Assembly: GCA_034401795.1 (NCBI GenBank)
Contig: CM067367.1
Location: 56,424,206 to 56,488,205 of the forward strand
DNA: 64,000 nt
Direction: 5' to 3'
DNA from: Chaetoderma sp. LZ-2023a
Lineage: Eukaryota > Mollusca > Caudofoveata > Chaetodermatida > Chaetodermatidae
A model generated the notes under the pieces. It saw nothing but the letters and a program-made list of their open reading frames with translations, made no database searches and was not told the DNA's origin. The translations under genes and the position numbers were made by a program. Positions 26,412 to 37,609 of the stretch are shown one piece after another. Every line of letters begins with the position of its first letter. Positions within the stretch are counted from its first letter, which is position 1.

Positions 26412-28827
26412 TAGTATGCACTAAAACAAGCATGCCCAAGATTTCAGTCTCATAATCCTTCCCTTTTAACTAGGCACCCAATTTTGGTCAAGATCCCTAT
26501 TGCAGCACACATTTTTCTCTTCTATGACTGTTTGACCGCAAAATCAGTGTACATTTCGTCAGCACCCCAAGCCATACCACACAGTGAAGATATCTCCACT
26601 AGAAAGTGAGTTATCGCACCAAACACACCACTCATTCAATGGTCTTGGGTCCTTCATGGCAAGACTAATACTGCTTTCACATTATTAACGTTGACTTATA
26701 AGGTGACAAAATGTTCCTACACCATATTTTACTGTTGTGACAATTGGAGAATAAAGCTTTAAGCTATATTATCCAGAAACTATGTCGAGCAATGAAGTCT
26801 TAATGGTACCTTATGCTCAACGGTGCAAATTTAATTTCTACAATGCTAGGCACAGTTAAATGAACATTGAGACTTGATTTGGTGTCAGTCTATTAGGAAA
26901 TAAAAAAAATTGCTACAATTGATGACGTTGCACAGAAAAATGGACTAAACAAACCGACGGAGGGAGGGTGATCACCATCAGATAAAGATAGCACAAACAC
27001 AACACAAAATGAAGTGACTATTTAACATTATAAATATAATACACAACCATTATTATATACTCAGAAAAGTAAATATTAATAAACACAATGATGACAATAA
27101 TATATATATATGCACAGGAAACTGATACATTCTATTATCACAATGCCACATTTGTTCCTTCCAGCAGTGATTTGATAGCAGTGTTTGAAATTGATACTAT
27201 CCTGGCCGAGGCTAGTATATATTGTCCATAGTTAGCAGTATTTCTGGATTAACCAGCCTGTTGAGCTAGTAAAGATTTGCCTCCTAAACCGGACATGAAC
27301 CATATATAATAATCTTTATGCACTAAAACACAGTCAAGTCATATTCAACATGACCTGATGGATGATAAGAAACTAATCTAATTTTGAAAACAGTGTTGCT
27401 GTAAATTGGTGCTGCCAAAGGCAGCAACACTTCACAACAACATTGTTTTCAAAATTAGATCAGTTCTTACGCAGAATAGAACTAAATAATATGACCTCAT
27501 AATTCTGAAATATAAGCGGTAAATCTACTTGCTGGTTCAAAATCATTAAGCCCAGTATAATTAATTTGCTGATGGCCACGCTAGCTAGTGGCCCATCAGG
27601 TTAACTTCAAGCACTCTACAACATACATGCATTAGTTTCCGGCCACAAAAATTCAACCCATTACAACGGGCCACGGCTATTATTCTGCTAGTTCTGTTTT
27701 CAATATCATTGGTTGCTTCAATTGAAATCCAGTATCTGTGAGTTCTGACTTAGCATGATATGGTAGCACTTGTCATATATTGATATTAGTTATTGAGTTA
27801 TTTAAAAAATTATGTTTTAATTTATATTTTGCATAATTAAATTGACATATAATCATCTCTTTACAAGTTTCTGCCCTCTATTTATTTCCGTGCAGTTGTT
27901 GTTATTAATCTTAAAATTATCACATAATCTGATAATATCCATTATTAACATAAGAAATTACTAAAAAAATAATTGCAAATTAAAATTTGACAATCCTTAA
28001 TTGATATGTCTGCTACAATTAAAACTGAAGCAATTATTGAAGTTATTGTGCAAATAATAAACATAGTGCTCAGTATCAAAAACACTCAATTATAAAAGGG
28101 TAAAGTTGACAAAGCTGAATTGTTCTGGAACACTCTGTGGATATATACTGATACAATATGACATGGAGCCAAATATGATTCAGTCAAGCACCAAACTGTT
28201 GCAGGTTTCACAATCTGAAAGTTGAGCAACCTAAAAATAGGTTACCAGATTTTCAGCCCCAGAAACCTATTACAGAGGTTAGCCCTTCACTGATGAAATG
28301 TCTCCATGTGTATCTCAATTACAGGGCAATTATACAGGAAAGCAGCTGTTAAATATATTGAAAAGGCATAAATGTCTTCCAATAAAACTCTTTTCTTCTA
28401 AATATTCAGCAGAATATTAGAGGAAAGACTTCTTGTATCTCTGAAAGAGCTACAACTGTAGTTTTATTACAAGTTGTCTTTCTTGATTGCTTATGGGTTA
28501 GCGGTTCAGTACCATGGTGACCGAAAGGTCATTTCTGGCTACTTAGATTTAGGGACATATAACTTCCAGGGCAATGGTCATTTCATTCACTGCAAAGTCT
28601 ACAGGCCGTTGTTGAGATACAGGATTATTCACATTTTTACATCGTTTCCTAAGGCTGGACTGCATATACAAGTCTTGGATTCTGGAAATGAAGGCTTAAG
28701 CCATTCATTGTTCAAATACGGGTGTCATAATTTCAAAGCAACCGTACTCATCATACCTGATTTGTTGGACTGCCAGGGTTAATATTGAGTATTTAATTGA
28801 GGAAACTCTTTAAACAACAGCCGTAAC
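26412..28827. other. Gene-free intergenic DNA with one long foldback
   Basis: A+T-rich with (TA)n at about 27102-27113. A foldback at about 27378-27465 pairs CTAATTTTGAAAACAGTGTTG with CAACATTGTTTTCAAAATTAG around a loop that itself contains GCTGCC...GGCAGC. The 102-codon open frame at 28474-28782 has no supporting motif. Confidence 0.45.
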
Positions 28828-29005
28828 TCATTAATGATCAAATTTGGTTACAAAAATTCTAATTTTCATATAAAAAATCCAACAGAAGAGTATATTTGAA
28901 ACTTTACCACTGTAATGACGGACTCGGCTCTCGAGCCAATTATATCAGTGGTAAAATCTCAAAACTAGTCTTCTCTTAGCCAGCAAATGTATATTTCTCA
29001 TGATT
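28828..29005. mobile_element. Foldback MITE family A copy (eroded)
   Basis: Left flank ATGATCAAATTTGGTTACAA, arm GAAACTTTACCACTGTAATG, loop GACTCGGCTCTCGAGCC, right arm ATCAGTGGTAAAATCTCAAA and TCTTCTCTTAGCCAGCAAAT. The terminal TTAA is lost. Confidence 0.65.
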
Positions 29006-29160
29006 AGTGCAGATGCTAACATTGACCAGCATGACCATTAAAGGGTTCAGCAAGACCCTTGTCCATATTTATACCAGTGGTCCTAATAGGGTTACATACA
29101 GATGATGCATGATGTTGGCCCCATGATATGAATTGTAATTCTAGCACAGTTTGTGTGTAT

Positions 29161-29392
29161 TTAACCCTTCAAGTCACAATTCTGCCCCAGATGATTTAAT
29201 TTTCTCATATAAAATGTCCACTCTCAGGCACAGATGACTATTTTTGAAAAGTTACCAGTGAAATGACTGGCTCGATGAACGAGTCGGACATTCCAGTGGA
29301 AAATTCTAAAAATGGTCTCTTGGTCTGCAAATGGACATTTCTCAAGAACACTGCTCAAGCCGTTTTTGGACGCATAGGGTGATAGGGATTAA
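29161..29392. mobile_element. Foldback MITE family A copy with TTAA ends
   Basis: It starts TTAACCCTTCAAGTCAC and ends GATAGGGATTAA. Within are the standard arms (GACTATTTTTGAAAAGTTAC / AATTCTAAAAATGGTCTC) and the loop TGACTGGCTCGATGAACGAG. It is about 232 bp including both TTAA. TTAA-bounded, CCCTTT-starting termini resemble the piggyBac superfamily. That assignment is an inference. Confidence 0.75.
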
Positions 29393-29514
29393 TGAATTAC
29401 AAGTATCATACATTACACAAGATATAAGTGATGGTTCAATAACACAGATACAGGTATATAAATGTACTGCATTATCCATACTACGGTTAGATGGAATAGC
29501 AATCAATACTTATT

Positions 29515-29552
29515 AATTAATTTATTTATTTATGTATTTATTTATTTATTAC
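29515..29552. repeat. (TTTA)n microsatellite with possible minus-strand poly(A) signals
   Basis: TTTATTTATTTATG and further TTTATT repeats. Read on the minus strand these are the nearest AATAAA hexamers I could find downstream of the cadherin stop codon at 31044. If used, they would give a 3' UTR of about 1.5 kb. The AATAAA function is only a possibility. Confidence 0.4.
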
Positions 29553-29929
29553 AGTTTTACTTGCATTGGATTAGCAGTGAATAAATTTGAGTATTCCATT
29601 ATCATATTTAACTTATTAAAGTTGCTTAAGAATATTCGTCATCAATGTAATAATTTCATATATACGCTTTGCACACATTTTAACAAAAAAATCAGCATTG
29701 ACTGATAGGTAGGATCTGGCAATGAAATGTCATCATTTCTGGAAATTTTGACATCTCTGACAATGTTGTCTAAATCTCAACCCCAGCGTGTCAGACTTGT
29801 TATGAACAGGCTTAAATATCGATATTATCCTATTTGCAAAATGAATCTATTTTAATAAATACTGATTATTTAGAATTAATTAGTGTCAGTGTTGAGATTC
29901 TATAATGTTAATTATTCTTCTGATTCTAA

Positions 29930-30158
29930 TTAGCCCTTTAATGGTCAGATTTAGCACAAAAAAAGAAGAAATTTACATATTGAATGTCCATTTGCAGGCC
30001 CGTCGGATTATTTTTGAAAATTTACCACTGGTATGACTGGCTCAATTATCGAGCCAGTCATTCCAGTGGTAAATGTTCAAAAATGGTCTTCTCTTGGCCT
30101 GCAAATGGACATTTCCTAGGACAACTGCAGAGGCCGGTTTTGCCCAGTAAAGGGTTAA
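29930..30158. mobile_element. Foldback MITE family A copy, well preserved
   Basis: It begins TTAGCCCTTTAATGGTCAG and ends AGTAAAGGGTTAA. The hairpin is nearly perfect: AATGTCCATTTGCAGGCC, TTTGAAAATTTACCACTGG, GACTGGCTCAATTATCGAGCC, CCAGTGGTAAATGTTCAAAA, GGCCTGCAAATGGACATTTC. One of the best copies for building the family consensus. Confidence 0.8.
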
Positions 30159-31043
30159 TAAACGATCATTCTGAAAATCACTTTTGGGTTCAAAATACAG
30201 GTGATATTCAAATCAGCCGACATGTATGACTGCAACGATAACAATATTTGATTTCATGAAACTAAGAAATGAGTGCACAACTCAGATGATCAAGGTAACA
30301 ATTAACACATTTTAACCCACATGGTCGGGATCAGAGATATACTACAGCATACATTCAAACTCCTGCAGATTATATTGAAAACAATTCGACTGCACCAGTA
30401 ATGATATGCAGCAGGTAAATTGTCTTCAAAATATTCATGTTTAACTTACTGGTCACATGCTTCGAGGAAGATAGCGATTCATCAACTATAGAAGGATACA
30501 CAAACAGAAAACAGTTTTGACAAACTTTCGATGTTATTTGACTGCCTCACAATTCCTGCAGCGCACAGGCTAGACACAACTTCTTTACAAGGTATACCAA
30601 TAATTTTGTTTAATATTTTGAAATTAATTTGTCTAGAAGGTGTTTCCAGTCATATTATTTTCAGAATATTCAACATATTTTTTGCATGGTTCCCTTGAAA
30701 GTGAAGCGAAAGGATTTTGGTCAAATTGTTAAAACAAATTTGTCAGAAAATTCAGCCAAATATCATTTGCATTGTTTTCACATATACATTTTTCCATCTC
30801 AATACAGGATATATAGGATTATTAATCATAAAGTTATCTCCCTTGGTGCATGTAACGATTGTAAACAAATCTGGAAAAAAGGTGTTAAGAAGGATTAGAT
30901 ATGTGCATAATTAGCACCCTGCATATGTCCATATGAAAACAAGATCACATTCATTTCTTAACTCTCACCCCCTTAACTTAGTAAGTGAACTTTCCCACAT
31001 TTAGCATGGACTATACTAATATGCGCTATTAGGGATGAAAGGA
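30159..31043. other. Downstream flank / possible 3' UTR of the cadherin gene
   Basis: No exon is recognised. This stretch lies immediately after the cadherin stop codon on the minus strand and may be transcribed as 3' UTR. A TTTTGAAATTAATTTGTC foldback arm near 30615 is a relic of the ATATTTTGAAA foldback family. Confidence 0.35.
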
Positions 31044-31309
31044 TCAATCTTCTTCGTCGCCGTATCCACCACCGTACATATCAGCCAACTTTGCAAATTT
31101 TGGTCCCCAGTCATTGAGGTAATCATAATCCTGGTCACCGGAGCTTGTGCTAGTATTTAGCGAGCTAAGCGAACCCGCATCGCTGCCTTCACCCTCAAAG
31201 CCATACTCGCGTACGCTGTCACCACGTGGTCCATTTGGATCATCATCGGCGTCCTTCATACGATCCTCAATAAAGTTACCAACATCTGGTACTTCTGCTG
31301 GTATGCCAG
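31044..31309 (-). CDS. Cadherin last exon: beta-catenin-binding domain and stop
   Basis: The acceptor is CTTCCTTTCAG before 31309. The exon begins with two bases completing a codon and runs 87 residues to TGA at 31044-31046. It starts [20 protein letters not shown], the conserved region where classic cadherin tails begin to contact beta-catenin. A Ser-rich, acidic stretch follows ([15 protein letters not shown], the position phosphorylated in vertebrate cadherins), then [20 protein letters not shown] and a short acidic end GYGDEED. The [15 protein letters not shown] block is the most conserved signature of classic cadherins and makes the family call essentially certain. Confidence 0.97.
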
Positions 31310-34300
31310 CTGAAAGGAAGATTGAATGAGTATGGTTGTGCGTGTCTCGATATAGGCATGACTGTACATAGACAATATTGTGATATATGATAAATACAGT
31401 ACAGCGCAAAAATAACATTTTCAAAACAAATAAAATCATTTTAATTAGCAAAAAATGTTCTGTTGAGTATTTTGAACATAATTGGATTGGAAGAGGTTGC
31501 AATGTCTTGCAATCCAATTATGTTCAAAATATTCAGCTGCATGTTTTGAAAAAATGTTAACTTATTTCTGAGCTGTGTAGTAGAGGGCAAGATCTGTCCT
31601 TGTAAAGCGTTCACAGTATTCTGAAAACTAACATTCTACATACACCTCAGGTCGACCATTATTCAGATAACTAACTCGAGCCAGTCTCCACTTTGCATAT
31701 GGCTCAACAAAATAGGGAAATATATTGTATGACCCGATTTTGGAAGAACTTGGTAGGGGGGGTGGGGGGTGGGGAGGGGGAAATGAGTCGGGACACATAC
31801 ACACATTGGTAATAGATGCAAGCGTTAATATGCAAGTGCTTCTTCTTGTTGCTTTTGTTCTCGTTGACTTAGGACATTTTTCATTAACTACTGTTCTACT
31901 GGCGGGATCTTCCCTAAACTTGGGTCCTCAAGTGGTGTGTGTGTGCGTGCGTGCGTGCGTGCGTGTGTGTGTGTGGGGGGGGGGGGCGGTAAAGGCAGCA
32001 ATACAGTAGACGATTTCCAACTGGTTTTACTGGAGCGATCTTATCCAAAGTTGGTAGCTTGCCTGTGGGGTCCCATAGATGCATACCAATTTTGGGGTCA
32101 AGATAAAACGCAACAGCAAGAGCCTTCAGAAAACATTGTTTTCAAAATACGCACTGTGATTGAAAAAATACATCAATGAGGCGGGTATTGGACAAATTTG
32201 TACTTGTTATAATTTACCACTGATCCTAGTTAACATTCTACCGATAATCTTGAAAATAGTTTAACACATCGCTGTTGCTTACAGTTTCATTCAATGTTTT
32301 CAAAACATTTTGCATTATATCCGATACATGACTCGATTGAAGTTATGATTCTAGTCATCTGACCATACACCATTAACGATGATAAACTTTCATACACAAT
32401 ATTTCTCTATAGAGAGACTTATATATTACACTGTATTTAGGCAACATAATGATATAATTAACCCTTTAACACTCAAATTCGTTCAAGAAAATTTCACATT
32501 TTCCCATACAAAATATCAATTTGCAGACCAAGAAGACTACTTTTTAACATTTACCACTGGAATGATTGGCTCGATTACCAAGCCAGTCATTCCACCAGTA
32601 AATTTTCAAAAATTGTCTTCTCTTGGTCTGAAAATGGACATTACTCAGGACCACTAAAGACGCCTTTTTTGGCTGACAAGTGTTAAAGCGTTAATTTGAT
32701 TAAAATGACCTATCATACTTACATCTAACCGGTCTGTCTTTGGTGTATGGTGCATTATTATACAATGGTGCAATCCTAATCGAGTCACCATCTATTGGTT
32801 TACTCAGACGACTTAGATCATAGGCATCCTGGTCCTCTTCACCTTAACACAAAAAACATGTTGTGTCCAGGGATTAGGATTTTCGGCAAATTGGTCAGGA
32901 GAACTGGAGTTTTTACTTCGAACATCGTATTTCTAAGGCCAAAAAAGAGAAGAGTATCTTGAAAATTTACCATTAGAATTACTATCTCTGTTATCAAGCC
33001 ACTCACTCCAGTATTCAATACTCGTTAGTTGGCCAGCAAATGGACATTTCAAGACAAATGCAGAGGCCGTTTTTATGCAGCTTAATCAGTAAAGGTATGA
33101 CACTTCATCAGTGTGTACACATGCATATACAATTATACATGTGCATTGGTGTGTATGTGCGCATGCGTGTGCGTGGAATGCGCATGTATGTATTGAGTGA
33201 CTAACAGTCATTGCTGTCTTAAATGGCTAGGTTTATAAAACCAGAGAGGCTAAATAGCTGACGCAAGAGACAGCATTTCAGTGCTATGTTTCGACATTAA
33301 AGATTAACCGTTAACATTACTGGATAAAACAAAGATGCTGTGTGTGCATGTGTATTTGTTTGTGCATGAACAGATGAGCATACCAGCATATTTATACAAG
33401 CTTTTAACTCCTTAACTCTCAAATTTGGTCAAGAACATTTCCATTTTCTCATAGAAAATGTCCATTTGCAAACTAAGAAAATACTATTTTTGAAAATTTA
33501 CCACTGTGATGACTGGCTCGATAACCGAGCCAGTCATTACAGCTGTAAATTTTCAAACACAGTCTTCTCTTGGTCTGCAAATAGCAGAAGCCATTTTTTA
33601 GCCTGCATTAGCGGTAAATGACATGAATTAATGGACCTTTCCAGTTTTAGCCAGGCCCTGCCCATCTCTAGCTAAGCTCCACACACACCCCTCGCTCGTG
33701 TTGGGATCAATCGATCCCTCAACTCCCTGACTATCAATTTCCAGAAAACTATACAGGTAATCTGTTGAATAATTTGAAACTAATTTGCCTGGGTGCTGTT
33801 GCCAATGGCCAGTTAAATTAGTTTTAAAATATTCGACAGAATGTTTATTAAGACATACAATTCATACAACGCATCAGACTATTAAGCGTTTAGGACAGAC
33901 TAAATCGAGTCATTTATGCTGTAATTGATTATGATGTCATTCTACACATCACATAGTTAATTATGATGTTATTTGATGGATATATAAACTGGAAAGGTCA
34001 GTTTATGACGAGTTTTTACATACCAGCCCCTTCGTCATCGTAGTTGACAATATTTTCACGAATATCATCATATGGATCCATCTCGTCCAAAATGTTAGGT
34101 TCCTTTCTACGGCGACGCACAGTTATATACACAAACACAGCCAAAATAAGCACTGGAAAATACAAGTCAACAAACACATTTCAAATCAGATATTACAAAA
34201 TATACACCAGAATTATTCACAATTTAAGAGTTATACTGTCGAATATTTGGAAATTAATTTGACTAAAAGATGCTTTCCTGTATGGTTGCTGTGAGATGAG

Positions 34301-37300
34301 GATGATAAGGATTTGGGAATGAATGTGTAGGTAATATTAGGTTTATTAACCTACAGTGTATCATCATCAATTCTTCTATTGAAAGCGACCGTCAGAGGCC
34401 TTGAATGAAATATGGTGAGATTGAGCTAAACTATCTTTAAACTGTTTGTTAAGTTTGATGTCATACCAATGTAATGGAACTGCAAGTGAAGTGGTTTTTT
34501 TTTTGCTTTTGTTATATCATAATGTACCTTTTCCAGTTTTAGTTATGACCTGCCCACCTCTAAGCTCCACCCACACTTCGCCGTGTTGGGCTTGATCGAT
34601 CCCGATTGCCCTAACTATCAATTTCCTGAAAACTATATGGGTAAGCAGCAATAGCACCTAGTCAAATTAGTTGCAAAATATTTATTAAAAAGTAAAGCCA
34701 TAGAATTCGCACAACAAAGCATAATCCGTCTTCAAATCTGACTTATCTACAAGAGGTGTTCAGTTTATTTTGTCATAAGATTGCACGGTTTCTTGCTGCA
34801 CACCTTTGGTCAATTGTCTCACTCACAATACCTTTTTACAAAGCCCACGAGCTTACCAACACGCTAGTTTAGTTTGTTAAAAGTTTTCAACATGCCAAGA
34901 CATAAAATAAGCGAGAGAGCGGAGGGTATAATTCTCCATCTTTTGAGGAGGGGAATGACGCCGTTACAGATAAGAAATGAACTTTTGAAAGAAAATATCA
35001 GTGTCCGTGTGAGGACCATTTATCGCGTAAAGAATAACATCGGAAAAGAACGACAATTGATGAATCTAACACATGGAAAATCTGTTACGTTGAAAATCAG
35101 AAGAAGACGAACTGTAGTATCAAAACAAGTGATAGACAAAGTGAAGAAAGTGATAGCAAGAATTAACCCACCGACACAACGTGAGATGAGAAATCTATTA
35201 GGAATTAGTTTGGGATCCGTAAATAACACCATAAACAGTGTTATCAAGGCAAAACTGAGAAAAAAATGTTTGGTTCATAAACTATCCCTAGAGCAGGTTG
35301 AAAAGAGGAGGAAGAGGAGCTGGAGGCTGTACCTGAAGCTGTGTGTGGGGAAGTGGAAAAACTTTGTCACCACAGAAGGGCCATGTTTTATCTAGGTGGA
35401 AGCTACGGAAAACGGCGAGTCTGTTATGTTAGGAAAGGACAAATTGATATGGATAAGTTGAAGTTTGTTAAACGTGACAGTTTCGTGCCTGGTTTCATGG
35501 TATGGGCAGGCGTTAGTCATTACGAAAAAAACAGTCTTAAATTCATTGATCGGAATGTGAAAATCAATGCTGATTATTACATCAAACATGTTTTGAGACC
35601 CTTTTTGAAATATGATGTTCCCAAATTATTCCCAGGAACAAACAGAAGGACATGGTTTTTCACCAAGATAGTGCCTCCTCTCATACTGCACGAAAGAGCT
35701 TAATATACTTAAAGCAGAACAATGTTAAATTCATTAGCCCTGAAGAATGGATGCCGAAGTCGCCGGATGCTGCCACTATGGACTTTAGTATTTGGGGGAT
35801 TGTCAAGCGCCGTCTACAGAAGTGGAAAGTTACAAGTCTTAACAGTCTAAAACGTGCTCTCAAAACCGAATGGAAGGCACTAAGTCAAACTGTGATCAAT
35901 TAAGCCCTTTCCTCTTGGCCTAAGCGCTGTAGATTGATATATCATGCTCATGGGTCTCATGGGGTGGGGGGGGGGTTGGGGGGCATCACGCCTGTGACAA
36001 CCATATGAACTATATCGTTTTCAAACCAACGTCTTCCATGTATGGAAGTCGCATACACTCATATTTCAATGTTATGAAAAAGCAAAATTGTAGCGGATGG
36101 ACAAATTTTAAATAGGTAGGTGAACTGACAGATGTTCAGAGGTTGCTATAGCGTGTCATCTTTACTTACAGTGCAGCTCATAAATAAGTTTAAATGCTTC
36201 CAAAGCAAAAACACAAATATGTTAGTTAGAACCATATAAACATGATACAAGAAACGTTATGTTGAATATTTTGAACACAATTTGGGTTGAAATCCAACCC
36301 AATTATGTTCAAAATATTCAGCAGTATATGTTATTTAAGGTGTACTTTAAGCATGTGGACAGCAGTGAAAGCCTCGCTACGCACCTCAACCGCTGCCTAA
36401 ATTGTAAACAAACCGTGGACTATACGCAAATAGATTAGCTTAGATTAGATTAATTTATATTTACCTGTCATTTTAGTTAATTTTAAACACATAACTGGAG
36501 TAAGTGCTATTTTGCAATAACAAATTTTTTTATAAGCCCACACAATGATAAATTGCGATCATGCATGCACTGAGCAGTGTAGGCCTACTTAACTATCATC
36601 TAAAAAGTTGTACATTTGTGTACATGCATACCTATATCATCTATGCAAATCTCTGCAGTCAATCTAGAAAGATAAGATATATATACGCGTTCGTAAAATT
36701 GTATTCCAAGAAGTGTGTGGGTGGGTTTGATTAAATATAGCCTAATACACGAAATCTGATGTTACTGTCACCTCTAACAGGCCTTCCTATACGTTAGAAT
36801 TGTGATGTCAGGCTCCGTGACCATGAGGTCTGTCCTTTAAATTTTAATCAACAAAAATATCATCAACTTCGATATTATTGAACCTTTGTGCATCTCGAAC
36901 AATGTAGTGCTCCTGTGTGAACAATGAATTGTCAAGGAATAGGTGCATAGGTGCCTAATACGCGCAGCAGTAGAGAGCCTAGCTATGCTCCCATACTGGC
37001 CGAGATAATAATCTAGACTAATAGGAATTGGTGTCATCCCGGTGTGACGTCACAACTCTAGCGCGATAGCTAAAAACGTATGGTTGTCAAGGTGGTTGCT
37101 ATATGCTTATCTCAGCTTTGGCTGGGCCGATTACAAAAATTTAAAAAGCATTTTGTCCTTCTAGTAAAGGAGAATCTGTACTATGATTGTTAAGTTAATC
37201 AGAGCGATCGGGTATCTAGTCCTCACAACGTCTTTAAGTTAAACAACTTTATCCCATGCAGATTGGAAATGACAAATTCTTTATGATGTAAGGAATATTC

Positions 37301-37561
37301 TGTTGAATATTTTGAAATTAATATTCAACAGCTTTCCTGTTTGCCCAGCGATTGAGAGACAGAGAACTTAGCGCTGAAAGCATTAATGTACTACTTACAC
37401 ATTACAGCAAACAGACACACGAGGATCGTTATCAAGCCAGATGTTCCGAGACCCAGTGTGCTTTCTGAAATATTTAAACAGGGTTCCTCAGTGCAAAGTG
37501 GCACCAGAACACACTTAGTATTATTCTCCAATCTGTAGCCTGGTTTACACCTGAAATACAC

Positions 37562-37609
<48 letters not shown>

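Noticed and set aside
28474-28782. 102-codon open frame, plus strand
   Set aside because: No recognisable domain and no splice or promoter context; single frame in A+T-rich DNA.
31725-32179. Plus-strand frames reading through G-rich and GT repeats ([15 protein letters not shown])
   Set aside because: Low-complexity translation of a microsatellite within an intron.
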